Origin: Congregibacter litoralis KT71
GTDB lineage: Bacteria > Pseudomonadota > Gammaproteobacteria > Pseudomonadales > Halieaceae
Reading direction: 5' to 3'
DNA: 64,000 nt
Assembly: GCF_000153125.2 (NCBI RefSeq)
Contig: NZ_CM002299.1
Location: forward strand, 3,360,928 to 3,424,927
Each line of letters starts with the position of its first letter. Position 1 is the stretch's first letter. Positions 42,721 through 51,740 of the stretch are shown here, in pieces. The translations under genes and the position numbers were made by a program. Below the pieces are notes generated by a model that did not search any database, was not told the DNA's origin, and saw only the letters and a list, made by a program, of their open reading frames with translations.

Positions 42721-45498
42721 ATGCGCCATCTAACGCTGATTTCTTTATTTCGACAGGCAGGACTTCTGCTGGCGTTTGCCGCTCTCGCAGCCTGCGGTGA
42801 AGGTGAGAGCCCGGAGACGCTGCTGAAACGTGCAGATATTGCTCTTGCAGAGGGTAGGGATAACGCGGCTCTAATTGACGTGCGAGCCGCGCAGCAACAG
42901 GCACCCAACAGTCGCGAGGCTCGCCGGCTGCTTTCAGAGATCGAGATGTGGCGCCAAAACCCGACCGCAGCTATTGAAGAAGCAGAGCGTGCCCTTCAGG
43001 GCGGCGCACCAACGCCTGCGATTTTGATCACCTTGGCAAAATCACTGATCAAAGGCCGAAGATATTCGGATTTTGATGCACTAGTGGCCGATGGCACGTT
43101 TACTAGTATCAAAGACGACCCACGCTACCTGTCACTTCTTGCCCGAGCTCAGGCAAGTTGGGGCGATTCTGCAAAAGCTCGCGCAACCATCAATCAAGCA
43201 CTCGAAAAAGCACCCAGTGACCCTGATGTTGCGAGCGCTTATGCGCTGCTAACTATTGAGAACAACATGACCCTCAAAGAGGCTATGGGGCGACTAGAAG
43301 AATCGGTCACCAAACACCCCCTCGCTTATGAAGTATGGAGCGCGCTGGGCATTCTTCAAATAACACTGAAAAACTACGATGCCGGCGCAGATGCGTTCAT
43401 GGAATCATTGAAGATAAATCCGTACCGTCTCACAGATCGCTACCTGCTGGCTGACGCTCTAATCCGGAGTCAACGATATGACGAGGCACTAGAAGTCATC
43501 GACGTGATGGAGAAGCTAGTGGACAGTCCAAGCAGTGTCCACTATTTACGAGCACAATGGCATATCGCACAGGAGCATCTCGAAGAAGCAATCGAGAGTG
43601 CAAACAGTGTACTCGGTTTAGAGCCAAAGAATGAGCAAGCGCTGCTGATTGCGGCGTTGGCTAATACTGCTTTGGGAAACCTGGGTACGGCTCGACAGCA
43701 ATGGTTGATTCTCGCCACTCTTGATGCCTACCAGCCTCAAACCAATCTGCGTCTTGCAAAGGTCTTGGCCCGGCTTGGCGAGACGGCTGAATCAGAAGCT
43801 TTGCTGCGAGAAATCCTCAATGAGTATCCAGAAAATCTTGGCGCCAAACAGCTACTTGCTACCGCATTGATCGCTCAAGGTAGAAATGCAGAGAGCACAA
43901 AATTGTACGAGGAACTTCTTTCGATTAATCCAAAATCTACAGCAAACATAGTGCAGTACAGTTCTGTATTAAACAAAAGCGGCAAACGAGACCAAGCCAT
44001 TGAGCAGCTAAAGACCGCGCGGAAACTGGCCCCAGGGTCTGCTGAGGTGCGTGCGCGTCTCGTGAGCTTTCTGCTGAGTGATGGCCGTGAAGCTGAAGCA
44101 GAACAAGAAGTCGCAAGCTATCTTGACGATTACTCCGACAAGGCGGTAGCGCACGTATTAGCGGGGCGGTTCGCTTACGTGATTGACGAACCAAACGCCG
44201 AGGCACATTACGAACATGCCATCGAGATTGAACCGGGAAACAAGCCCGCCAACAGTGCACTTGCCGAAATGCGCTTAAAAGACGGAAATTATAGAGAAGC
44301 GCTAGCACTTTACCGAACCATCCTCGCAAGCCATGAAAACGACCTCGACACGCTGATACGCATCGCTGCAGTGCAGTCGGCAATGGGTGACCCTAAGAGT
44401 ATGGAATCAACTCTCCTACAAGCATATGAAGCGCACCCAGCCTCGGCACGTCCGCCGCTAAGCCTGGCTCGCTATTACGTTGCCAACAAGCGTTACAACG
44501 ACACAGTGCGCCTCATTTCGTCCTTTGAGGGTAATGGCGCAGCAGACCCAAGGTTGTATGCACTACTTGCCCAAAGCCACATGGCTATGGGTGAAACTTC
44601 TAGCGCCGTGGCGGCCGCAAAACGCATGCAAAAAGTGGAGCCAACTAATGCTCTGGGGTTCATCCTTGAAGCTCGAGCTCTCGTGGGTGGCGAAAAACTG
44701 GCAGCAGCAACCGATGCGCTTCGCGAGGCCCTAAAAATCAACAATAGTCCCGCAATACGTTCAGAACTCATCACGGCATTACTCCTTGACGGAAAATCCG
44801 ACCTCGCAAGGACCGTGCTCCGCACCGCGCCCGAAAACGCTTTCACTGCTGCCGAACGTGCGCTAACAGAAGGGCAAATAAAGGCAGGTGTCAACAATCT
44901 GCAGGGAGCAGCCGTAGACTTCATCCAAGCTTATGAGTTAGATCCGAGCGAGAAATACGCGACATTGACCGCGAAAACTTATTGGCGAGCAGGTGACCAA
45001 GATAGCGCGATCAGCGTACTGCAAGACTGGCTGACGCGAGACTCTAGCAGCGTAGCTGCCCTGGGACAGATTTCTGGTTATTTGCTTGAACAAGGTAAGA
45101 ATGCAGACGCTTTACCGTACCTTGAGACGCTCAACGACATCACCCCAAAACAGGCGAGTGTACTGAACAATCTCGCCTGGGCTTCCATGACAGAAAATCC
45201 GAAGCAGTGTCTGAGGTTTGCGCAACAGGCGGTTGAGCTTGCGCCGGGCAATATCGATATTCAAGACACACTCGCTCTAGCCTATGCTGTCAATGGTCGT
45301 GCTGAAGAGGCCTTGGCACTTAGTGATGAATTGATTCGCCAAGCCCCAAGTAATTCAGCGCTAGTGGTCAGCAGGGCGAGAATACTAGGGAAACTCGATG
45401 AGACACAACAGGCTATCCAACTATTAAATTCACTCATCGCCAGAAACAAGGATGTCAATGGCGCACAAGAATTACTGGATGCTTTTATAAAAAAGTGA
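42721..45498 (+). CDS. prsT: XrtA/PEP-CTERM system TPR lipoprotein PrsT (copy 2)
   Basis: 925 residues, nearly the same length as copy 1. A lipobox (LAACGEG) at about residues 21-27 is followed by repeated TPR units across the whole protein, e.g. LLKRADIALAEGRDNAALID, AIEEAERALQGG, and a C-terminal NNLAWASMTENPKQCLRFAQ. Both copies share the N-terminal pattern of a TPR starting within 15 residues of the lipid Cys and the NNLAW motif near the end. It follows the RND gene by 122 bp and converges with the beta-helix gene. The presence of two full-length PrsT proteins in one locus is uncommon; they may serve different partners. Confidence 0.86.
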   Translation: MRHLTLISLFRQAGLLLAFAALAACGEGESPETLLKRADIALAEGRDNAALIDVRAAQQQAPNSREARRLLSEIEMWRQNPTAAIEEAERALQGGAPTPAILITLAKSLIKGRRYSDFDALVADGTFTSIKDDPRYLSLLARAQASWGDSAKARATINQALEKAPSDPDVASAYALLTIENNMTLKEAMGRLEESVTKHPLAYEVWSALGILQITLKNYDAGADAFMESLKINPYRLTDRYLLADALIRSQRYDEALEVIDVMEKLVDSPSSVHYLRAQWHIAQEHLEEAIESANSVLGLEPKNEQALLIAALANTALGNLGTARQQWLILATLDAYQPQTNLRLAKVLARLGETAESEALLREILNEYPENLGAKQLLATALIAQGRNAESTKLYEELLSINPKSTANIVQYSSVLNKSGKRDQAIEQLKTARKLAPGSAEVRARLVSFLLSDGREAEAEQEVASYLDDYSDKAVAHVLAGRFAYVIDEPNAEAHYEHAIEIEPGNKPANSALAEMRLKDGNYREALALYRTILASHENDLDTLIRIAAVQSAMGDPKSMESTLLQAYEAHPASARPPLSLARYYVANKRYNDTVRLISSFEGNGAADPRLYALLAQSHMAMGETSSAVAAAKRMQKVEPTNALGFILEARALVGGEKLAAATDALREALKINNSPAIRSELITALLLDGKSDLARTVLRTAPENAFTAAERALTEGQIKAGVNNLQGAAVDFIQAYELDPSEKYATLTAKTYWRAGDQDSAISVLQDWLTRDSSSVAALGQISGYLLEQGKNADALPYLETLNDITPKQASVLNNLAWASMTENPKQCLRFAQQAVELAPGNIDIQDTLALAYAVNGRAEEALALSDELIRQAPSNSALVVSRARILGKLDETQQAIQLLNSLIARNKDVNGAQELLDAFIKK

Positions 45499-45592
45499 CT
45501 CTGTCAGTCACGCCATTTTCCGTTAGCTCAACGCCAGCGAAACTGGACAGATACTCACTGAGGCCTCTTAGGTCCGCATTGCATTGCTTCCA

Positions 45593-46711
45593 TCAATCCT
45601 GCTCTACAAAACGCCTGTGCAACTCACGAAGCATCAGCGCAGCTGAATCAATCCCTAAACGCGTAATTGACCCGGTCTGATTTCCATCGGGCAGTCCCTC
45701 CGCGCCATCGCGGGCCTTGATGGCCTTGTTTGTGACATTTCCCGTGATCAGGACTCCCGTAGTGCCCTGGAAGCGGTATTCAATACCGTTGGGATAGTTA
45801 TGCGTGAGGTAAACAAAGTTGTCATTGATCAAGGTACCCGGGCTGTTCTCTAAGGCAATGCCCACATCTGCGAAAGGGTCTGAAGGGCGTAGATGTAGAA
45901 TAACGTTCCCTGTGATTTCTCCGGCCCTATTGTGCCGGAACCACTGATCGCCGAGGCCGAAGCCAATACCCCGATCCGAATTGATAATCACGTTGTCGCG
46001 AACGACATTGTCTGCAGACCCCGTCCACAGATGGATAGCGAACTCTGCCACAGCGTCGGCGGGGCTTGCGATGTTACGGAAGTGATTTCGCTCAATGAGC
46101 CAGTTTTTACCGCCGTGCATATCAATGCCACCGATGTAAAAATTGGGACCCAGATCAGCGGTGTATTCGAAGCGGGAGTTACGAACAACCCCAAAATCCG
46201 CGGAAACAGCTCCCTCAGATGCCCCGCTCACTTTAAGCAGCTGCTCGTAACTATCCTGAAGGACACAGTTTAGTAAACGGAAATGATCCGCATCGCGCTC
46301 TCCACGCAGCTGAATCAAATGATTTCCTGCTTCACGCAGCGTCAACCCGATCAGCGCTACGCCTTTGCCGCTCACCTCAATCAGATTATCGACCCCGGCG
46401 GTTTGGCGCATACCATTGCCGGCAATGATGACCTTGGCGGGGTCATCCGAGTCAGAGCGTATCGTCACGTTGTCCACCCCTATGCGGAGCGCATTGCTCA
46501 GCCTGTAAACCCCATCGGCCAGACTGATAACCGTTTTTTGATCGCCGCTTGCCCCCCGAACGGCCGCATAAAGCGCCGCTGCCGTAGCCACTCTCAGCGT
46601 GACTGATTCAGTGGGTGCTGCGGTCACCGATGCCGCCCCATGCAAAGGTGTAGCAAGCCCATAAACTGAGAGATAAAAGAACAGCGTTGTTTTCAGTCTA
46701 AATGCCGACAT
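45593..46711 (-). CDS. Secreted right-handed beta-helix protein (polysaccharide lyase-like)
   Basis: 372 residues from the ATG at 46711, supported by GGAG eight bases upstream; an ATG at 46744 would add 11 residues before the signal peptide. Signal sequence about 1-29. The rest has regular short beta-strands typical of a parallel beta-helix, in the pectate lyase/chondroitinase B style: DGVYRLSNALRI, NVTIRSDSDDPAKVIIAGN, DMHGGKNWLIERNHFRNI, SDNVVRDNVI-like turns and GTLINDNFVYLTHN (parts). Likely acts on a polysaccharide in the periplasm or outside, perhaps the exopolysaccharide made by the neighbouring operon. Catalytic residues cannot be fixed by eye. Confidence 0.72.
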   Translation of the reverse strand: MSAFRLKTTLFFYLSVYGLATPLHGAASVTAAPTESVTLRVATAAALYAAVRGASGDQKTVISLADGVYRLSNALRIGVDNVTIRSDSDDPAKVIIAGNGMRQTAGVDNLIEVSGKGVALIGLTLREAGNHLIQLRGERDADHFRLLNCVLQDSYEQLLKVSGASEGAVSADFGVVRNSRFEYTADLGPNFYIGGIDMHGGKNWLIERNHFRNIASPADAVAEFAIHLWTGSADNVVRDNVIINSDRGIGFGLGDQWFRHNRAGEITGNVILHLRPSDPFADVGIALENSPGTLINDNFVYLTHNYPNGIEYRFQGTTGVLITGNVTNKAIKARDGAEGLPDGNQTGSITRLGIDSAALMLRELHRRFVEQD

Positions 46712-46824
46712 CCGAGTCTCTCCGGGAGGTGTCTCAGGGTACACTAGCGTGTGACGGGGTTACGGGAAAGTCTGAGCCGCATGTTTGACCACAGCTTTAC
46801 AATTGTTCGGAGCTTATCTGCGAC

Positions 46825-47424
46825 ATGAAGATCCTCCTGAAAAGCGTCATGCGAGCCCTCTCCATTGTGACGGTATCCCCGCTACTTTTTATCGATTTAC
46901 TGCTGCGACCTATCGCTGGTGATGGCGCCTTTGCGGCATGTTCACAGTTTTTAAGTCTTTTCCCCGGCAAAACAGGCAGCTATCTGCGCGTTGCGTTTTA
47001 TCGCATGGCCATGCGCTCCTGCGCTGAAGACACTTACATCGGGTTTGGCACGCTCTTTTCTCAACGGGATACCGTTATAGGTTCTGGCGTTTACATTGGC
47101 CCACAGTGCAATATCGGCAGCTGCCACATCGGCAAGGACACGCTTATCGCCAGCGGTGTGCACATCATGAGCGGCACCGGGCAACACCGCTTTGACGATC
47201 TGGAGACGCCCATCCGCGATCAGGGAGGACAGTTCGATATGATCTCTATTGGCGAAGACTGCTGGATCGGCAATGCGGCGCTGGTGATGGCGGACGTCGG
47301 TGATGGAAGCGTCATTGGTGCAGGCTCCGTGGTCACAAAGGATGTAGATCCAATGAGCATAGCGGCGGGGCATCCGGCGCGAGTCTTGCGGTCTCGAATA
47401 CGAGATGCGGCGACTGAAACCTAA
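46825..47424 (+). CDS. Hexapeptide-repeat acyltransferase (LbH family)
   Basis: 199 residues. A hydrophobic N-terminal helix (about 10-30) precedes a left-handed beta-helix with hexapeptide repeats: DTYIGFGTLFSQRDTVIGSG, VYIGPQCNIGSCHIGKDTLIASGVHI (parts). An active-site-like His lies in SGTGQHRF, and the final coil SVIGAGSVVTKDVDPMSIAAGHPARVL is classic for O-acetyltransferases of polysaccharide clusters. It probably acetylates a sugar of the exopolysaccharide. It is divergent from the beta-helix gene and 173 bp before xrtA. Confidence 0.85.
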   Translation: MKILLKSVMRALSIVTVSPLLFIDLLLRPIAGDGAFAACSQFLSLFPGKTGSYLRVAFYRMAMRSCAEDTYIGFGTLFSQRDTVIGSGVYIGPQCNIGSCHIGKDTLIASGVHIMSGTGQHRFDDLETPIRDQGGQFDMISIGEDCWIGNAALVMADVGDGSVIGAGSVVTKDVDPMSIAAGHPARVLRSRIRDAATET

Positions 47425-47597
47425 GCAATGTCCCACTGAGTAAAATCCTGCGGCACCGTCGAGAAAACGTGCACCAGATCACGGAAGCTTGTAACTCCCT
47501 GGGATAGTCATTGGTCAGGGTAGGCTAGGCGTGTTTTACTTTATCGTAATCAACGGGCACAGCCACCCACACACATACTGCTGAGCAATCGATCATC

Positions 47598-49112
47598 ATG
47601 CTTAAACACTTTCTTGCGGATTGGCGAAGTATCCCGCAGCTCAAAGCGCTGTTGTTAATACTGCTTGTTGTGCCCACGGTCTTTTTCTCTACTACACAGT
47701 CCATGATCAATATCTGGTTGGTAAACGAGACCTTCACCCATGGTTTTCTTATCCTTCCCATTGCCCTGTGGCTCATCTGGGAACAGCGTCACCGCATAGC
47801 GAGCATTGCGGTCCACAAAGATTTGCGCGCTACGTTAGTTGTATTGCCAATATTAGGCCTCTGGGTACTTGCGACACTCATTGATGTAGCGGTCGTTCGG
47901 CAGCTCGCGATGGTCGCGCTGATCCCCGCGAGTGTCTGGTTGATTCTTGGCGCGCCTATTGCGTTGGCCCTATTATTCCCCCTTCTCTATCTGTTTTTCG
48001 CTGTGCCTCTTGGCCAGAGCTTGATTCCACCAATGATGGAGCTCACCGCCGATATGACGGTATATCTGGTACAGCACTCTGGCGTGCCAATTTATCGTGA
48101 TGGGCTTTCTTTTGAGTTACCCAGCGGAAGCTGGGCCGTAGTTGAAGAGTGCAGCGGCGTGCGCTATCTGATTGCCTCAGCTGCGCTAGGCACGATATAC
48201 GCCTATATAAGTTATCGGTCTTTTTCGAAACGCGCGCTCTTTATCCTTGCGTCCCTCATCGTACCCATTGTTGCCAACGGCTTTCGTGCCTACGGCATCG
48301 TCATGATTGGTCACCTATCGGGTATGAAGTACGCAGTAGGTGCGGATCATCTGCTTTATGGCTGGGTGTTCTTTGGCATCGTGATTTTTGCCCTGTTCTG
48401 GATCGGAGGGTTTTGGGCTGATCACATTAAAAAAGATGAAACTGAAAAGCTTGATTCGAGCTCTATTCAAACGCCGCCCAGCGCACTATTCGGCATGGGT
48501 GTTATCGCCGTAATGCTTGCGACAAACCTGGCTGTTACCACGCTTAAATCTCAGCAGGCCGCGTTACCCACAAACGCATCGCTGATCCTCCCCCTACGGG
48601 CAGGCAACTGGCAGGCGACAGATCTAGCCCCAAGTGGGTGGGCGCCCATGATTAATAATCCCGATTTGGCAGGCCAACGCACGTATATCCGGGGCGACGA
48701 GCAAGTGACTTTGCACGTCGGTTATTTCCATACTCAGCGCGATGGTGCTGAAGCCATCTCATCACTGAATCGTCTTACCAGCCCCTACGATGGCGCCTGG
48801 AAGCTCACAGCATCTCGAGCACATAAAACCTCCGTAGGAAGCATTATTGAATCAGAAGTGAGTCTTGGCCAGGACAAAGTCTTTGTGTGGAGCGGTTACT
48901 TGGTGGGCGACACCTTCGTGGCCAACTCCTATATGGCAAAACTGTATCAAGCACTGGCGTTGTTGCACGGACAACAGCAAGCGGCCTACATCACCATTTC
49001 GACTGACTTTGATGCGCCGCTGGAGCAATTACGAGGAAGACTGGATTCCTGGTGGAGCGTCATTCATAAATCGGACCAGGGCGCGATCCTGGCGCTGAAA
49101 AACGAAGGCTAA
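47598..49112 (+). CDS. xrtA: Exosortase A fused to EpsI-type C-terminal domain
   Basis: 504 residues. Eight or so TM helices cover about 14-275. The transpeptidase-like triad is visible: Cys185 in VEECSGVRYL, Arg230 in NGFRAYG and His251 in GADHLLYGW. Residues about 290-504 form a periplasmic EpsI domain (LPLRAGNWQ, YFHTQRDGAEAISSLN), a fusion common in exosortase A. It cleaves PEP-CTERM tails at the cytoplasmic membrane; three substrates are encoded in this window. The stop lies four bases before the next gene, so xrtA heads the polysaccharide operon. Confidence 0.95.
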   Translation: MLKHFLADWRSIPQLKALLLILLVVPTVFFSTTQSMINIWLVNETFTHGFLILPIALWLIWEQRHRIASIAVHKDLRATLVVLPILGLWVLATLIDVAVVRQLAMVALIPASVWLILGAPIALALLFPLLYLFFAVPLGQSLIPPMMELTADMTVYLVQHSGVPIYRDGLSFELPSGSWAVVEECSGVRYLIASAALGTIYAYISYRSFSKRALFILASLIVPIVANGFRAYGIVMIGHLSGMKYAVGADHLLYGWVFFGIVIFALFWIGGFWADHIKKDETEKLDSSSIQTPPSALFGMGVIAVMLATNLAVTTLKSQQAALPTNASLILPLRAGNWQATDLAPSGWAPMINNPDLAGQRTYIRGDEQVTLHVGYFHTQRDGAEAISSLNRLTSPYDGAWKLTASRAHKTSVGSIIESEVSLGQDKVFVWSGYLVGDTFVANSYMAKLYQALALLHGQQQAAYITISTDFDAPLEQLRGRLDSWWSVIHKSDQGAILALKNEG

Positions 49113-49116
49113 GTGG

Positions 49117-51438
49117 ATGTCAGCATTAGATTTAAGACGCAATGTGCTGTTCCCTGTAGTCACGATCGTCGAACGCGATGGCCTCGCCGTAGAGCAGGCA
49201 CCCGTGACCTTTGGTGCACCTCTGCCTCAGGGTCGCTGTTTCAATCGTCGTAAGATCACCTTAGTCGATGAGGATCGCAATGTTATCCCTGCGTCGATCG
49301 GTGTCAGCGCACTTTGGCCAGATAGCAGCATTAAATGGTGCTTGATTAGAGGACAGGTCAGCCTCAAAAAAGGAAAGCCACTGAAACTGGGGATCAACGT
49401 GGATTCGGCTCAAGAAAGCCTGAGCGTCGGCGACTCACTGATCCACGATAACGAAACGAATTTACGGATAAAAACGGGGCAAAGAACGCTCACTGTCGAT
49501 ACCCAGGTTCTCGGACTGTTTGATTCAGAGGACCCTGAATTTACCGGTCAAATTTGCCTTGGTTACAAAGGCACAGTAGTAAAGGCTCAGGTCGAAGAAT
49601 ACGATTACTGCACGCTGATGGCCAGCGACCGCGCCTTGTCCGTCGACGTTAACCTGTATGGCTGTTTCGAGCTTGGCGGTGGCAAAAGAATGGCCTTTCG
49701 CTGCGCGATGCAAGTTGCCTCAAACGGTGATCGGATAGACATCAGTCTGACAATACATAACCCCGCAGCCGCAGAGCATCCAGACGGGCTGTGGGATCTC
49801 GGGGATGCGCACTCGTTGTTTTTTGACAATCTGAGTCTGGGCTGGCGCTGGGATGACAGTAAAAGCGCAGCCAAGTCTGGAGAAATACAGATCACCCCAG
49901 AGCACGCGCCAGTGCCGTTTGATCGCCGCGCGGTGCTTATACAGATGGCCAGTGGAGGTAAAAACTGGGACAGTCCGGTACATCAGAACCAGCACGGGGA
50001 TGTAACCCTTACGGAACCGGGCTTTGTCGCAGAGATCGATGATCGGAAGCTGCGAGGACCGCGAGCCGACCCCAGCGTCAGTATTGTTCGTGGCGCTCGG
50101 AGGGTAAGTGTCCGTCTTGAAGACTTTTGGCAACGCTTTCCAAGCCAGCTCTCGGTGGATAGTGGCGGCGTTAATGTTGATTTTCTGCCGCTTACAGGAA
50201 CGCCCCACGAACTGCAGGCCGGAGAGCGCTGCACGCATCGCTGTTCGTTTCATTTTGCAGATAGCGTAACGCCAGAGTCTCTGCATGAGGCACCGACGCC
50301 CTTTCCTCAGCCTGTAATAACGCTGGAGCCCGTCTACGTCGAAGCTTGCGCACTACCGGAGCTCGGAAATTCAGCCGCCACTGATGAAAGAGTTCAAAGT
50401 CTTATTGATCAAGGACTCAACGGAGAAAACAACTTTTTTGCCAAGCGTGAAGCCATAGATGAATACGGTTGGCGAAACTTTGGTGACTTGTGGGCAGACC
50501 ACGAGACGGAGGGACACGATGGCGGAACACTGTTTGTCTCTCACTACAACAATCAGTACGACCCACTTTTCGGGTTTCTACGTCAGTTTTTACGTAGCGG
50601 CGAGCAGCGGTGGCTGGTACTTGCTGATGATCTGGCAAGGCACACCGTAGATATTGATATCTACCATACGGATGCTGATCGACCCGAATACAACCACGGG
50701 CTATTCTGGCATACCGATCACTATCAACCGGCTGAAACTTCGTCGCACAGGTCGTATTCTCGTCGTCAGCCAAAAGATGCCTACGAGGGGCACGCTGGGG
50801 GCGGCGGTCCCGGGGGTCAACACTGCTACACGTCGGGGCTTCTCCATCATTACCTACTGACTGGAAACACGGCGTCTAGAGACGCGCTTTATGAACTCAA
50901 AAACTGGATCAGCAAAGTCTACGAAGGATCAGACACCTTTGTTGACCTAGCTCTGGCCCTCAAGAACCGCAATAGGCCTGACCTAAAAAACCATCTCACT
51001 GGACGCTACCCCTTGGATCGAGGCATCGCCAATTATCTAAACGCGTTGATGGATTGCTACGTGTTGGATCAGTCCCCGGCAACGCTCGCTCAACTCGCCC
51101 ATATCATTCAGCATACGATTCACCCAACAGAAGACCTTGAAGCGCGAGCGCTGACAAACATCGAGGAGCATTGGTTTTACGTGGTGCTTCTGCAAGCATT
51201 ATGCCGATACCTAACGCTGAAAAAAGATCTTGGAGAGCTGGATGATGACTTTTTCTATGCACGAGATTGTTTACTCCATTACGCCGACTGGATGGTAGAG
51301 AATGAGGCTCCCTACCTCACCAAACCAGAGCGTCTGGAGTTTCCCAACCACACCTGGACCGCTCAGGATCTGCGCAAGGCGAATGTCCTGTTCTGGGCAG
51401 CATACTGGAGTCCGGACAACTCAAAATCGTACGCTTAA
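49117..51438 (+). CDS. PcRGLX/YetA-like (rhamnogalacturonan lyase-like) protein, frame broken near the C-terminus
   Basis: 773 residues to the TAA at 51436-51438, with no signal peptide. The N-terminal domain (VTFGAPLPQGRCF, LWPDSSIKWCLI) matches the RIFT-barrel start of PcRGLX/YetA-like proteins. The central and C-terminal parts have the alpha-toroid-like pattern (HWFYVVLLQALCRYL, NHTWTAQDLRKANVLFWAAYW). The homologous ending appears in another frame from about 51432 to 51740 (ASEFVDYITDAL, RILALLMQNDNPS), and that frame overlaps the next start by ATGA as an operon gene should. The sequence therefore carries a frameshift at about 51425-51440, from mutation or sequencing error. Full product would be about 870 residues. 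Possible role: trimming or editing the polysaccharide. Confidence 0.7.
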   Translation: MSALDLRRNVLFPVVTIVERDGLAVEQAPVTFGAPLPQGRCFNRRKITLVDEDRNVIPASIGVSALWPDSSIKWCLIRGQVSLKKGKPLKLGINVDSAQESLSVGDSLIHDNETNLRIKTGQRTLTVDTQVLGLFDSEDPEFTGQICLGYKGTVVKAQVEEYDYCTLMASDRALSVDVNLYGCFELGGGKRMAFRCAMQVASNGDRIDISLTIHNPAAAEHPDGLWDLGDAHSLFFDNLSLGWRWDDSKSAAKSGEIQITPEHAPVPFDRRAVLIQMASGGKNWDSPVHQNQHGDVTLTEPGFVAEIDDRKLRGPRADPSVSIVRGARRVSVRLEDFWQRFPSQLSVDSGGVNVDFLPLTGTPHELQAGERCTHRCSFHFADSVTPESLHEAPTPFPQPVITLEPVYVEACALPELGNSAATDERVQSLIDQGLNGENNFFAKREAIDEYGWRNFGDLWADHETEGHDGGTLFVSHYNNQYDPLFGFLRQFLRSGEQRWLVLADDLARHTVDIDIYHTDADRPEYNHGLFWHTDHYQPAETSSHRSYSRRQPKDAYEGHAGGGGPGGQHCYTSGLLHHYLLTGNTASRDALYELKNWISKVYEGSDTFVDLALALKNRNRPDLKNHLTGRYPLDRGIANYLNALMDCYVLDQSPATLAQLAHIIQHTIHPTEDLEARALTNIEEHWFYVVLLQALCRYLTLKKDLGELDDDFFYARDCLLHYADWMVENEAPYLTKPERLEFPNHTWTAQDLRKANVLFWAAYWSPDNSKSYA

Positions 51439-51740
51439 AAGCCAGTGAATTCGTCGACTACATCACCGACGCGCTAAGCACTGATCCCAGTCGGCAATAC
51501 ACGAGAATTCTTGCGCTCCTTATGCAAAACGACAACCCCAGCCTCCCATTGGCAAAAGCTTGTTCGCCTATGGCCGATCGAGGAAGCTATCCACAGCCGA
51601 GAATCGTGGGTAAGCTTGATCAGGCCCGTAATTTCGCCGCTTTGTTAATGCGTGCGATCCGGAGCTTTCGGCCTTCTCGAGAAGTCGCCGCGCTGCGTAA
51701 AATCCTGCCCGCGCGAACTAAGCGGGCTCACGAAAAATGA
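51432..51740 (+). pseudogene. Displaced C-terminal fragment of the PcRGLX/YetA-like gene
   Basis: About 100 codons in the frame offset by one from the gene before it. The stretch ASEFVDYITDAL followed by RQYTRILALLMQNDNPS continues the family pattern that is cut off by the TAA at 51438. An ATG at 51522 gives a 72-codon ORF, but it lacks a ribosome-binding site and is best seen as the tail of the upstream gene. Confidence 0.65.

Noticed and set aside
47425..47597. Sigma-54 promoter ahead of xrtA
   Set aside because: No GG-N10-GC pair in a proper context was found in the 173-bp gap.
51425..51445. Programmed -1 ribosomal frameshift in the PcRGLX/YetA-like gene
   Set aside because: No X-XXY-YYZ heptamer in the correct phase and no obvious stimulatory stem; mutation or sequencing error is simpler.
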